Assembly (NCBI GenBank): GCA_013396525.1
Contig: VWYX01000258.1
Span: 186,001-250,000 of the forward strand
From: Chaetorhynchus papuensis
Taxonomy: Eukaryota > Chordata > Aves > Passeriformes > Rhipiduridae
Length of the DNA: 64,000 bases
Direction: 5' to 3'
The position numbers were made by a program, and so were the translations under genes. The notes under the pieces are model-generated. The model did no database searches and had not been told where the DNA came from. It saw only the letters and a program-made list of their open reading frames with translations. Each line of letters opens with the position of its first letter. Within the stretch, counting starts at the first letter, position 1. Positions 49,283 to 62,054 of this stretch are shown here, in pieces.

Positions 49283-50581
49283 ATTCTTTGAAGTATATCT
49301 TGGTGGCAATGCATCCAAAAGAACCGGAATTTTTGTTTACAAAGTCATTACTTATTGATGGTTTCTGCAAAGCATTTTTCTTTTGTGCCACATTTTCACT
49401 TCATTCCCTCACAATCAAAATACTCCAGACTTGAAGCTATGTTGGTAATTTACACCTCTGTAGATGCATTAGCAGATTCTGCTGATTTGACTCCTGGCTT
49501 TCTGGTGTAAAAGGTGCAAGCATCATTCTACTTGCATTTAGTTGCCAAAGACTAAATCTGCTAAATATGCTAAATGTGAAAGCATACAGTAGTACAGGAA
49601 TGTTTATGTTAGTCAATACATCACCACATTAATGAGCAAAAGTGTAGGGGACTATGCACTAAAAATTGTGTTGTAATAAAAAGAACAATCTGAATACACG
49701 TCAGGGATTTCAGGGGTGCTGAGCATCTGCAGTTCCCAGTGAAAAGAATGGGAATTGACGTCAGTGCAATTATACCAGCTTCCAGCACCTGTGAATTTGC
49801 CCTCAAGGTGACCTAATATGCCTTTTCCATCTTTCATTTCTGTTAGACAGCTCCAGCACAACCAAAATATTTACTCCTCGTTACAATTAAACTAACCAAA
49901 TAAGCTATGTAGAGCAGAGCATTCAATGCATTGAGGCAATTTCCTATGTAAAAATAGTAAAAAAATTGTCATTTTCTTGATTGTCAACTATTCAAATTCT
50001 ATTAAAAATTCCCATTAAATCCTCCCAAGCAAACAAGAACATTTAAAATTCAGATAGTGAACAATCATTTCAGAGTCAACTGCTTTTATCTCATCTGTGG
50101 GTGAATAAATACAGATTTTCAACTACAATTTTTGGTCCCTGTATTTCCAATGATAAATTAATATTTTGTCTTCCGCAAAGGGTCTTTTAATTTTAATTTT
50201 GTCAGATGTACTAGCTTTGCCCACTAGACTAGTAGAAGCAGGAAAAAGTAGCTGAGGCTAAAAATCTGAGTACCATGCTCCACCAAGAGTCAGTGGAGTT
50301 GTTGATGCAGCTTGGGAGGGTTGGTAACAAATTCTCAATGTCCCAAGGTGGTTTTTTATGGGCTTCATTTCCAAAAGCTGGCCATCACTTCCGAGATATT
50401 AAATGGACCTTTCATGTTGGCTGTGACTGCTTGTTGCAAAGCACTGCCTCTGACACAAGCAATGCCTTCTTTATATAATAATAACCTGCCCGATAATGTC
50501 ATGAGCCATCAGGGAGTGGGAAACAAGGTCTTGATGTTCTTCACATTCTCAGATTATCCTTATCCCTCGCAGATCTCTTAC
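49283..50581. other. intron sequence of the minus-strand gene
   Basis: AT-rich intron between the assembly gap and exon 50582-50607. No repeat or further exon seen. Confidence 0.4.
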
Positions 50582-50607
50582 CAAGATAAATGGGCATTTT
50601 ACCGCTG
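50582..50607 (-). CDS. probable micro-exon of the minus-strand gene
   Basis: Twenty-six bases end at a very good donor (TATCTTG|gtaaga). The acceptor (ggtttggtttaaacag) is acceptable. An alternative AG three bases further in would shorten it by one codon without changing frame. It completes a codon begun in 54396-54493 (AG+C, Ser), reads SGKMPIYL, and leaves one base that 41230-41286 completes as Val. The short length makes this the weakest link of the chained set. A direct splice from 54396-54493 to 41230-41286 would break the frame, so some exon of this phase is needed. Confidence 0.45.
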
Positions 50608-53600
50608 CTGTTTAAACCAAACCAGTCCACAGAAAATAATTCAAGCAGAATGAACAAAAATGTCACTTTTGTCTTTAAAAGTCTCTAATTTTCAGTTTTA
50701 CCCTTAATAAAAATGATGGTGTTGACAATGTTTAAAATAATAATCTATTTAACAGATTTATGGCAAGGAATAATTAATTAATGTTTATAAAGTATCTCAG
50801 AGACAGCAAGTAATGTTGGTAGGATACGTGAATAAGTACAGAGCCAAAACAAAGCCTCTGGAGATTTTCCTACTTTTGGAAAATGAGGGTGTACCAATTT
50901 TGTGCAATGTGACACAACACTATTAGTCCATAATGAATGACGGATAAGACAGATGTCTATTTCTGCTAGGAGGACTGGTTGTGCACCCTCACCTAGTTAC
51001 CAGTCTGAATTAAATTGTATTTTGTAATCTATTCACATGTGCAGTGGAACAGGTAGCTATTTCTTATGTTTCTCAGCTATGGCAAACCACCTGTTACCTT
51101 TTTCTATTTGATTTACTAGATAACAGCTTCTAACTGCACCAGACCTTTTGACAATTTCTTTAAAGTAAATTTGCTATTTCTTATCTAATCCAAATAGCAG
51201 TAATTGTTCAGTATACCTGTCCTATCATACTTCAAGTATGAAGCCACTATTGTCAACAGCATTTTGATTTCCATGTTCTCAGAACAGTTTCTTGGTATAG
51301 AATTTCCATTCAGGAAGCTGCCTCCTTCCATTACTCACAGTAAAAGTTCAGATTCCATTTTGAGTCATTCTCTCATTTAGGGTTTTTCCCCTGTTCTTCC
51401 TCTAGCTTCTTTCTCCTACTCCCGGTATACCGGTATCTACTAAAGATTAAGAACCACCATAATAGTAAAAAAACAATGTTTTGTTTCTTGGAAAGAACTC
51501 AGAGATACTGACAGATGAGTCAAACTTGAGTTGTCAGAACATTTGTTTTTAACTTGAACCCAGGTCAGTTTTTCCCTTAACTTGAAATAGTACCTCTATA
51601 ACTCAAGTCATTGTGGTAAATCCTCAGGAAATCACCAAGCAAGTACAACAAACATCCTAACACAGCTTAAGTGCTTGTAAATGGATTTCTCCTGTGTCCT
51701 AAATTAAATCAAAGTATAAAGATTTATAGTATTACCCTGTGACAACAGTCAGTACATTAGATGTTACATTACCCATTAAGCTCTAAAGATTTTATTTATA
51801 TTGCTTTGTTTTTTAGAATTGTGTGATGACCTCAAACAGTAAATAGGTATTATGTCACAATAATGGATTCCACATGTAAATTGCAACTCTTGTCTTTAAT
51901 ACAGCTTTCCCCAGTGTGCCCAGTTTTAGTCAAATAAATATTCTTACTAAGGCAAGTAGGTTGTTGCTCCTACAAAACTTGAAGATGGATTAAAAATTCA
52001 GGTACCTTGAATGTGAATCTTTGTCACATTCTGCTAATATTTTCTGAAGTCTTCAGAGCCCACATGTGTTAAATTTTCTAGGCTTCCACATGAAATCAAG
52101 GGGCTTGTATGACGCAACCTTGGGGAATTTAGGACTTTATTACATTTCAAAATTTACCCAGGCATATAGATCAGATTCATAGGGCTTTGGTAGAAAGATT
52201 TTTGGTTCTGTCTTTTTTTTCAATTTATAGAAACAACACGTCAACTTCTAAATATTTAAACTGTGACAGAGATGTAGAGCTTCAACCTGGAAATTAAGAA
52301 GTTGTCAAATGGATAATTTTTAGCAGAAAGAAAAAGAAAGAATAAGAACAAAGGAAAAGGAAGGCAGGAGTCATAACTGAATGCATAATAACCACATTGG
52401 CATTGGCACTATTCCGCACTGAGAGGACAATTTCATCAAGCTGTTTGCTGTGCTTTTAGTCTGCTACTGCATTTTTCCCAGTTTGCAAGCACAGGCAGTG
52501 TAGAATTAGTAAAAATGGATCTGTTCCAGAGTCCAGTGCAAGTCAAAGATTAAATGCCATTACATTTTCTCACTCTTTCATCAGAATGATTACAATGTGA
52601 TAGTAACTCAACACAAAAACTGCTGTACTCTGCTGTACGTGTTACAGGGAAATCATAAAGCGTTACCACTAGCCTGGGAGTGTAACACTCAATGTCCTTA
52701 ACTTACTTTTTTCAACCTTTTCAGCTTTTTTATGAACAGAGAGGGGTGGTTTTATGTAGGGCTTTCTGAGGTTTTTTTTCTTTTTAAATAGTAGTTTGAG
52801 CATTGAGGGGTTTTAATTTCTGTTTTGCTTTAGAAAATCACGTGTGTTACATGATTGTCTCCAAGTAAATGAAACAAGAGGGCTATGAGTATGATGATGC
52901 TTTTACAGACGTTCTACTTCAGTCAGAGTGATATCATTAGCCAGTTTGAATGCATATGTATTAATCACCTCACAACTTGATTCTATGGGATCAAACTGAC
53001 TTGCAGGGGATCCCCACATGTACAGAACAAGCACAACCTAATCATTTTGCTTTGTTAGAGGGTTACAGCAGTTACAGTCACCCCCCCACACAATATCCTT
53101 TGGAAAGATCTATTTGTAACTTGCTGATAATTAAGAGTCTGAAATTATATATAAGATCTTTACACCACAAATTCAATATCAGTGTTTAAGCCACCCTCCT
53201 CTTCCTTACTGCAAAGACAATTTTGAACAGCAAGTCTTATTCTGATGTAAATACATCTGTTTCAAAATACCTCATGGCATTTACTTCAATACACTTAGTC
53301 CCAGCATGACCTGTCGTAGATGATATCAGAATCTACCCTTAACATAAAAGTAGAAGGCTTTGATTAAATTTTTCTGACTTTTTTCCCCCAGTACTGTCAC
53401 AGAATGATAATCAGCATCAACTGTAGAAATTTTTTTTAAATATATGTTTTTTCAAACTGACACATAATTTACTTTGAGATTGTTATTTACAGACTACATT
53501 GACCTAAACTCTATCGTTGTGATAGCTTGTTAAGTCTCTCTGGTTCATGTTTTTTGACTTTTCATTACCACAGGTTTTCAGCTTTCTTATTCCAATGTTG

Positions 53601-54354
53601 CATTTTGGTTTTTATTCAGCAGGATTCTGATTTCACTCCATCACCTGCTAACAGCTAAAACAATGTTTCACTGATTGAAAAAAAAAAATTAAAAGAGAAA
53701 AAGGCAACAAGGATGGAAAGGAAAGGGAATTGGTTGCTGGTCTCCCTAAATTCCTTTTTGCGGCCTTTCTGTGGTGGATGCCTGAGAAAATCACCAAGTT
53801 ACCCATCCTTCTAGCAAGACATGAGCACTCCCACTCAACAAAATTCTGCATGAATATACATTAGTGCTACTTTGATTTCTGAGGACAATGGCCTAATAAA
53901 ATCACACAATTGCAGTTGCATGATTCAGGTGATATTATGCAACAACGAGGTATCATGCAGCAATTGAGGGAAAAGCAATTACACATCTAAATGCACCATC
54001 ACCCAATAACAGTGCAGAGCCATGTTTACTTAATTAGTGAAACACTCCATGGCACTAGAAGACACCACATTATTTGGTTACCTAACTGCCAAGGCTGTCA
54101 CTACCAAACATCTTTGCTGTGTATTTCTGGGTACAGTGAAAGAAGACTACCTGATACTAACACTAACACTGATACACCAGTATATTGTCCCAAGCTGCCT
54201 TCTGTATGTGAAAGACATACCAGGAAAAGTTCTACCATTACACCTAGATAACTTGTGCTGATAAATATTTAAACTTCATCATAAGAGTTCATATGCATAC
54301 CGATGAAAACTGCTACACAAGAGTCCTGCAAATGAATTGGCAATATGAACAGAG
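50608..54354. other. intron of the minus-strand gene
   Basis: About 3.8 kb of AT-rich intron. A splice-bounded segment near 54088 on the minus strand is open only in a phase that does not fit its neighbours. Nothing else recognised. Confidence 0.45.
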
Positions 54355-54393
54355 AAGAGAAATTTCGAAGAGAAATTTCAAAGAGAAATTCAT
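54355..54393. repeat. three 12-bp direct repeats abutting a splice donor
   Basis: The unit 'aagagaaatttc' occurs three times with single-base changes ('...cgaagagaaatttca', '...aaagagaaattc'). On the minus strand it is a pyrimidine-rich tract placed immediately after the donor of exon 54396-54493. Confidence 0.75.
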
Positions 54394-54395
54394 AC

Positions 54396-54493
54396 CTGGC
54401 TGTGGTTTTCAAACCTGCCAAAATCCGGGAGGCAAGAGGCAGATACAGAGGGTGAAATCCAAATCCATTTTGAAGAATTATTTTATCATGAAA
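54396..54493 (-). CDS. exon of an unrecognised minus-strand gene
   Basis: The acceptor is nearly ideal (ccctctttttcttttctctgcag, shown by the long pyrimidine run) and the donor is good (AGCCAG|gtatga). The 98-base segment starts on a codon boundary and is open for 32 codons plus two bases. It includes FHDKIILQNGFGFHPLYLPL and ASRILAGLKTTA, a hydrophobic stretch with Phe/Gly and Pro turns. Upstream neighbour 55087-55145 ends on a codon boundary, and downstream 50582-50607 supplies the completing base. No family recognised. Confidence 0.75.
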
Positions 54494-55086
54494 CTGCAGA
54501 GAAAAGAAAAAGAGGGAAAAAAAGATTAACAAGGATGAATCAAGGATAAAGGATACAGGAATATTTCTCTTTCAACTTTAATCCTACAAACTGCATACAA
54601 ATATACAAAGCTTTGCAGTCAGACATATGTTTAAATTTCTCATATAATTGCATTCCAGACTATGTTTTTCTTCTCTCTCAGGTATTCATCCCCTAATTAG
54701 GCCTAGGAAGATGACTAAACATGTTTTTATTTCTATTACCACTGACTACATGCTGTTAACCACAGATCTTGTCAGATCTGTGTAGCTTACTTAAATTCTG
54801 ATCTACACCTTTTTTATATTGTAAGTTACATGGTGCAACTTAGTGTTTTGGAACATATCCATGTTTATTCACTTTATAAAAGATAAATTCAGACGTAATG
54901 TACAAATTCTCATTGGTAGACAATTAGTCTTCAAGACCTTTTCCTATGCTACAAATCAGTGAAGGAAAAAACTATCTGCATATGCTTCTTAGAAATTGTT
55001 AAAACATACAAAAGCCATGAGAAATCACTGTGATTGAAATATATTTTAAACTTAACTTTTTCATTGTTTCTTTTCCAGTGTGTTAC

Positions 55087-55145
55087 CTTGGGGAAATGCA
55101 ATGTTTCTCGTGGAGAGATGTGCAATAATATAGCTCTAACACTAA
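55087..55145 (-). CDS. exon of an unrecognised minus-strand gene
   Basis: A moderate acceptor (agagttaaatcccag) and good donor (CCCAAG|gtaaca) bound 59 bases. The frame fitting both neighbours reads SVRAILLHISPRETLHFPK, entering with two bases (G+TT, Val) and ending on a codon boundary. A second frame is open, but its phase disagrees with the next exon. The intron to 54396-54493 is under 600 bases. Confidence 0.6.
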
Positions 55146-57436
55146 CTGGGATTTAACTCTTTGAAACAAAAAAATTCTCTTTGGCATGCCAATTTCATAA
55201 TTGTGGCTGTCAAATCTAAGCTGCTGAGCCGCTGTCTCAGACAGGAACAGCACGGAGATGAGATAATAAAGCATTTTTCAACCAAAAATTCAGGTTTTAT
55301 TTTATTTAACATCATCTCCTCACATACTTCACATTACCAGTTTACATCATGAGCAGCAGGGATTCAGACATATCTGTATCCTCTGTAAAAATTCTGGACA
55401 TTCTGGACAAACAGAACAAAAAGCTTAGAAATCAAATTATATGCAAAAAGAGTTTTTAAATTCTAAATAAAAAAATAACCAGCCATTAGAATAGGGTCCT
55501 GGAGCATCTCATACTGCTTAGAATAGGACAGAATATTTACAGACTATATAATGCATTGGATTTCTCATTAAATCATTGAAGTTAGAATATACTTCTCCGT
55601 ATTAACTTGAAATATTAGTTGTATTAGAAATACACTGATTTCTTTATTTTTGTAGGTTCACAAAAGATAGCCGCATATTCCTATGGATTCCATGCCTAAC
55701 CACATGAAACAGCAGCCAGGCACTGCTGAGGGCACTGCATGTCTCTTCCAAGGTGCTCGTCTGTAGAACTCAGTTCAGGGAATTGCAAAAATACCTGGCC
55801 AGCACAGACACCAAACACAATACAACTGTCTTTATAACTGCACTGAATCTTACACTGTGTGCTAAGAAGTGCTCATTAACCTTGATAGTGCCACACTAAC
55901 ACAGCTATGTTGCCTTCACAGTCCTTGACAGGACACTCAAATCCAACTGTAGCCTCTCTCTGCAGATCTGTGTTATGCCATGCAAACATACTCAGGAAGG
56001 ACAGTTCACGGATTGGTGGCATTGTTAATTTTGGACAGTTATTTTCATTACATTGCATGGCCAAACTTCACCTCCTTCAGCAGATGCTACCCCTCTATAT
56101 CACTCTATTTTCCACTGAAATCAAATGATATTATATGTTATCTTGAATATTTCTCTTGATGGCATGTTGAGGAGCTTTGGCAATCATCACCTCTCTCTAT
56201 AACTTCCTTAAATTTCAAAATTATACCTATTTGACTGATGTAGAGTAAATAGGACTCTCTTCATGTGTAAGATAATCCCCCAAGTAATATAGCTCCTCTC
56301 AAACACTTAATTATCACTTTAAAGCCCTCTTAAAGAGTCAGGTGAATTCTGAAGTATTCTGTTTGCAGAAAATTATTCATTTTGACTATTTTCTGAATTA
56401 TTTAAACAGTCCTTAATCTACACAACTGCGGTATCTCACTTTTATACATGTAGTTTATCTCATAAACTTTTTCATCACAATTCCAAAAAACACCTTTGCA
56501 GTGCCCTTCAGTGCATGTTTACCAGTCTGCTTAGTTTCCGTCGACAGCTCTTTAACTATTACCCAGCTAGAATAAGTGTGACCAAGGAGAAAAGGTGTCA
56601 AATTTTTCTCTTCCCGCTAATTTCTATGAAAATATGCAGCGTAATAGAGGATAGTTTGTGATAATATATGAAAAATAATACATTTGAACTCAGATTCATC
56701 AACACTTTTGATCATCCTACAAGTACAGCCCCTCATGCCTAATTGTTGGTGCTGTTTGAGTGTGAACATGCATCCACAGAGGTGCTCGCTCTCAAGACAC
56801 GATTTTAGAAGAGCCAGGTCTCATTGCCACTGCTCACTGAACTACTTGTTCTTTTCTTAGAAAACTGTGTCACACCAATGCTGGTTTATGTTGAATATTC
56901 TTTACTAGAATTAATATGCTATGGTATTCATAATATTGTAAGCAGAAGTATAAACGTAGAACTGTTTCATACTATTTATTGCTACATATTTTGTGAGTGA
57001 ACACAAGGATAAATAGATTAGTTTTCCAAACTGAATGCATCTGATGAAAGATGTATGGTGAAATGCCAATACACACAAATTGCAGGCTGACAAGCAACAT
57101 ATTCACTTTTTTTTATTTCTTTGTGGCTTCTAGGCATTATATGAATACAGCATCACCAGTTAAGAGAGCAAAATCCATTGATGACAGACTGTGACAACAT
57201 AAGGCAGTAAAACGTTTCAGCATCTGCTCTTTTTCTGTATGGCTGCTAAGGGTGATGTGTTAGGTTCTATCTCTCCCTTGCCCAGCAAAGTGAGTCAACA
57301 AGGTGACTTCTGTGCAGGACAAAGGAAAGTTACTTTGGATGTCATCTCCTCTGACATCTGAAAAACAGGTCACAAAGTCCCAACTGAACAATTGCATTGA
57401 CTTTCTGTTTGATTTGGAATCTGTCAATCTTCTTAC
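55146..57436. other. intron of the minus-strand gene
   Basis: AT-rich intron of about 2.3 kb. A splice-bounded open segment at about 55797-55861 on the minus strand does not fit the phases of its neighbours. No named repeat. Confidence 0.45.
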
Positions 57437-57493
57437 CAGCTACTGTTGAGATATATGGGACAAACAAAAGAAATTCTGATTTAACAGTAACAG
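57437..57493 (-). CDS. exon of an unrecognised minus-strand gene
   Basis: A good acceptor (gcctgtactgtctgcag) and a near-perfect donor (GTAGCTG|gtaaga) bound 57 bases of phase 1 in, 1 out. The frame reads VTVKSEFLLFVPYISTVA, strongly hydrophobic with alternating residues that suggest beta strands. A second acceptor 18 bases further in would keep the same frame. It joins upstream to 60156-60211 (G+CT, Ala) and downstream to 55087-55145. Confidence 0.65.
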
Positions 57494-58796
57494 CTGCAGA
57501 CAGTACAGGCACTCCCAGCCACAGCTAGGTATTCCCTCTCGGATTCCCAGTTGCTATTCCTACACCCAGAGAGCTCCTGACTCTTGGCAGGTATTGACAC
57601 ACTACAGAGAATTTTTAGTGATTTTTGTTCTCCAGATCTGAAAGTTGAAAGAAAAAACTGAACTCTGCAGAGTTTTCACTGATCTGATAAAAGCCACTGT
57701 CACATAAAGCTGACCTGGGCTTTAGAGTCTCATGGAAAGAGTATCAAGGTGTAGCAAACACTGTCCCTTGGAAAGGGACTCTGCCAGTACAAAAAGCATA
57801 TCAGGTAGAGAATACACTGTCAGTAATTTCAGCTTGTTGAGCCTGCCCCAAGGAACAGTCTAAACACTTCAGTAGAGAAGTAAGTCAGGGAGTCAGACTG
57901 TTGTACTGATTCTAATGGCCTATAGACAAAATGGTGTACTAGCTGATTTACAGTACTTAGAGAAAAAAGCATTTCTGAATGTCTTTAAGGTTTTCCAAAC
58001 AGTTTTTGATCTCAAGAGAATCACGAAGAAAGGAAAGTTGCTTCCCTAGTCTGACAAGAGATTGGAGTGCAAAAAAAAATATTTTAAGTTGATGTGTGAG
58101 CTCCATAATTTACAGGGAAAAAATCAATTTTAACTATATTTAGTTTCTGTTTACAAGAAGAAATATTTGCTTTGCTTTACTAAATTATATTTGTGCAAGC
58201 CAAACATCATTACATGGCTTTGAATAACTCAGAAAACTATTTCCATAGCACTGACTGAATTAAGACAATAATATCATCAGGATTTTAAATATTTTTTTTC
58301 CTCTATTGAGATAGCTTTTTTATTCTGTCCTTGCCGAACTTTTTAGTCATTCTTTATTCAGGTCATGTCAAATAAGAGAGCAGAATGGACTGGTGAGTAA
58401 AAGCACTCTACCAAGCAAGATAAGATGCTCCATCACTTTGTGATGAAATATTCAAACACATTGCCCACTGGTATCAACTAGTCATGACTGATTTAAATGA
58501 TAGGCTGAAAAATGTGCTTTAATCTTCCATATAATAAGTTTTAAAAAATTAAAACTGAAATCACAGTTTAAAGAAAAAGCTAGCAGACACTTCAGTCATC
58601 ATTTACTTGACTGTATGTTTTCTGCCATTAAAATGGCTGGTTTCATTAAAGAACTGAATACAGCTGCAATTGTAATGCAGATTATGATCTAAAGTCAATA
58701 ATTTGTGAGCTATTGAATGTCTTGATGGATACTGATGTCATTACACTTTACATTAAATAAACTAATGTTCTTCACAATTATTTTTTGCCTGCGAAG
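57494..58796. other. intron of the minus-strand gene
   Basis: AT-rich intron sequence with no recognised repeat up to the CR1 insertion at 58797. Confidence 0.45.
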
Positions 58797-59195
58797 AATC
58801 ATGGAATGGTTTGGGTTGGAAAGGATCTTAAAGGTCATGTAGTTCCAACTCCCCTGCCATAAGCAGGGACACCTCCCACTACACCAGGTTGCTCAAAGCC
58901 TCATCCAACCCAGCCTTGAACAATTCCAGGGATGGGGCATCCACAACTTGTCTGGGAAACCTATTAAGTGCTTCACCACTCTCACAGTGAAGAATATTTT
59001 TCTTTAATCTAAACTTGCCTTCTTTCAGTCTAAAGCCATCACCCCTTGTCCTGTCACTACATCCCCTTCTAAAAACTTCCTCTCCAGCTTTCTTGTAGGC
59101 CCCCTTTAGGTAGTAAGAGGCTGTCAATACCTTGCTAACAAAACTGAAAAGAATACATATCTTCAACCTGTTCTCTACCACTTCAAGCATTTTTC
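58797..59195 (-). mobile_element. CR1 LINE 3' end with the C-terminus of ORF2
   Basis: The plus strand reads 'aatcatggaatggtttgggt', 'ggatcttaaaggtcatgtag', 'tcccctgccataagcaggga', and a block near 59040-59060 ('accccttgtcctgtcactac'). This is the reverse complement of the common bird CR1 end. On the minus strand a frame at 58879-59190 keeps the end of the CR1 reverse transcriptase ORF, with SDRTRGDGFRLKEGKFRL and FPRQVVDAPSLELFK and a terminal stop. It is heavily 5'-truncated and relatively little diverged, so it is the youngest CR1 in the window. It sits in the intron between 60156-60211 and 57437-57493, in the same orientation as the gene. Confidence 0.95.
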
Positions 59196-60155
59196 TTTAA
59201 AGTTCAAGTGAGAATTCAGAATAAATAATGTTTCCAAATACTATACCTGAGTTAGAATACTTTCTGCCACTTTATTTTATTTCTGCAATATATACTTAGC
59301 ACTCAGAATTACTTCTTTACCACAGGTTTAATCAATGACAATAGAAAAATATGAGTTTAAAGAATTATAACACATAGACAAAAGAACTACATATGGAACT
59401 GATTTTTCAAACAGCCTTTTTTCTCTATGAAATATTTCCATTTTAATGAAAATTTTTGATTTCTGTTGTTTAATCCTTTCTTTTTCTCCCCAACTATAGT
59501 GAAAGCAGAGACAAGTTAACTGTGAAATTCACTATGATCTTGAGAGAAAATGGATAGACCCTGCTTGACAATTTATCAGTGAGTACATTAATTTTGCCAA
59601 CCTCCATTTGTTTTTGTTATTTAGTTGGATGATCAGAATAATTTTTTTAAGCATTAATTTCTGGGGACAACACAGGCAAACAATTAGAATTTACATACCT
59701 CCATTAGATCACTGGTATGTATGCATTCTTCCTTCCTTGATGAAAATTAGGAGTCGTCTTCAAGAATTAATCAAATGACAAAAAAGTCATTAACATTTAT
59801 TCAAGCATGGAACTGTCAGACAGATATTTGCAAGTTATGAGTGAATCCCATGAGTTTCATCTGCTCATTGATATATTAAAATTTCATAAAAAGGACAAAA
59901 AATTCTTCTTAGTGTAAAACCCACAAAGCTCAACACTGTCTTCCTTAGAAAATAACTCACAATCATTCATTTTCTACTTAGTAGTATATGGTTTTCCAAA
60001 TACAAAAGAGGAATTACATCACAACTAGGAAAAGCCATTTCGGAAACCAATAAAAGCAAGGGCATTACAACTAAGGTAATCCTACAGGTTTAGAGAGGTT
60101 TTCACTCCTAACTTTGCCAGCTAGTCTCGGGCAGCACTGACTAAAAGCTGTTTAC
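59196..60155. other. intron of the minus-strand gene
   Basis: AT-rich. A splice-bounded minus-strand segment at 59699-59735 was examined and rejected on phase. Nothing else recognised. Confidence 0.45.
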
Positions 60156-60211
60156 CCAGAGCAATCACACCTACGATCGTGAATTCAGCTGGAAGACTTT
60201 CAGGTGTCTTT
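60156..60211 (-). CDS. exon of an unrecognised minus-strand gene (first securely chained exon)
   Basis: A fair acceptor (gcagttatttctgaatatcag) and a good donor (GCTCTGG|gtaaac) bound 56 bases with exactly one open frame. That frame reads KTPESLPAEFTIVGVIAL, entering with one base and leaving one. A polar turn is followed by a hydrophobic strand, and the text continues smoothly into the hydrophobic start of 57437-57493. The exon upstream of it has not been identified; it must end two bases into a codon. Confidence 0.65.
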
Positions 60212-62054
60212 CTGATATTCAGAAATAACTGCCACATAGTCAGTACCCACACTAGTAATGGATGCAAACAGAGAAATCAAGAGCTGAACAGGCAGGAGTT
60301 GCACCTGATTCCTGAAGATGATATCCAGAGATCCAAGTTAAAGCAGGCTGAGTAAAAAGGTTGGTCTTCTGATTATTTCAAGCAGCCCTGCACATGTTAA
60401 CTCTACTTCAGGTTTAAATTTCAAAACCTGTGTCTATAATCTTCTATAATCAGAAAGTTTTTGCATCCTTGCAATTACATGAGATTTAAAAAAAAAAAAA
60501 GATGCTATCCCTGCCTATAAATATTGCACCACCTTTAGTCCCAAATCACTACAGTTACAATAATAATACTACCTAAAATAGATTAAAACAACATTGTCAG
60601 AAAGTATATGAAGTTGCTTGCTTTGGCAATACCACAGTTTGTTAGGTGAAAGGGACTCCATTTTCCAAATCTTAAACACTAAAGTTACTTAAAACATGAC
60701 TAGGAAAACACACCTCTAAACCTCATATAACTTTACTTCGCTTATATTTTTTATCTGGAGGACAATGACAGATGCACATCTTGTGAAAGGCATAAAGATA
60801 ATTCTCCAAGTGTGCCTTTCTGAAAAATCCATTGCAGATTTGACACAAGAGGTTTACTTTCTTATTTTATCTGAACGTCTGTTTTCTTTGTGTACTAAAT
60901 GCTCAACTATACTTAAAACTGTGTTTTCAATTATGTGATTACGCATTTGTGTAGCCCCATTGAGCTTCATAGGATTACTCAAGCAGAGAAAAGTTTGCAG
61001 AATTACAGCTCAGGCTTGTCGATAAGAGTTTTTTCAGTGAAAAAACCAGACTTTGTTTCACAGTTAGTTCATTCATTGAGGAATATGTAGTTGCAAGTGT
61101 TTAAGTATTTTAATTACAGTACATTATACAATAGAAAAGATAATATTTCCCTAGAAACAGTGTTTATCTCCATTCTTTAATTTTACAAGGATAGAAATGT
61201 CACTGTCTCTACTACACGAATGGCCCTTCTGAATTGGTTTCCATGCAAGTAATCATTGAACATTACTCTGAATCATAAATTGAAGTAAATCGTGCATTAG
61301 AATAAGCCCCAAAGTTTCTAAGAACATAACACAGAAATACATAATGATTTTGCAATTTCTGCAGATACAAAAATAATTCCACTTTCAGGAAATGTGTTTC
61401 CTTCTCATGGAGGAAATGTACATTTTCAGTGGAAAAAAAAGGCATCTTTTTTGATCAGTTTAATTTTTTCTTTTTTAATACGTGCCATTTTTTAAAACAT
61501 GGTTTTCCACAGAATTCAGTCAACTAATGATCTGAAAAATTTCTATATAATTTATAGTATTTTCTAATTTACTGATGTAACACAAATATGCACAACAAAG
61601 AAAAGGTGGCTATATCATAAATATGAACAGTAAGCTAAAACAAAAGGAAAATGCCAGAATATATTCATTCCCTCAAACTAATTTTGGAAGCTAGGTAAAT
61701 CATTAGCTACATAATTTTGTCCAAATCCTGTTTCAAGCTGAAACTTTCAAACTAGAATCCTGTTTCCAGCTGCATAACTATGCAACTAGGCTAATTTGAT
61801 CTTGATACAGAAGCACGAGAATTTCTTTGAACTGAGTTCTGTCCCAAGACATTAGCAAGAATGCTTTTGTTTCCCCATGCTTTCTTTTTGATCTGCTACT
61901 TGCAGGTTTATATATCTATGTTCCAGCATGAACTCCAACTAAATTGACCGTCCTGGTATTGATAAATCTGCTACAAATAGTTCATTAAGCTGGAAATCAC
62001 ACTTAAACCCATAAAGGAAGCATATATTAAAAGTGGGAAGAATTTGCCTTGAAG
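60212..62054. other. intron or upstream sequence, no clear exon
   Basis: AT-rich. A minus-strand segment near 60736-60780 has a good acceptor and an acceptable donor, but its phases do not link to 60156-60211. An exon of phase 0 to 2 would be needed here to connect the candidates at 62333-63515; I did not find one. Confidence 0.4.

Noticed and set aside
55797..55861. Minus-strand splice-bounded segment open in two frames
   Set aside because: Neither frame fits between the neighbouring exons, which already join in phase without it.
59699..59735. Minus-strand 37-base segment with a very good donor (GGAG|gtatgt), open as KEECIHTSDLME
   Set aside because: Its phase (2 in, 0 out) cannot sit between 60156-60211 (ends phase 1) and 57437-57493 (starts phase 1).
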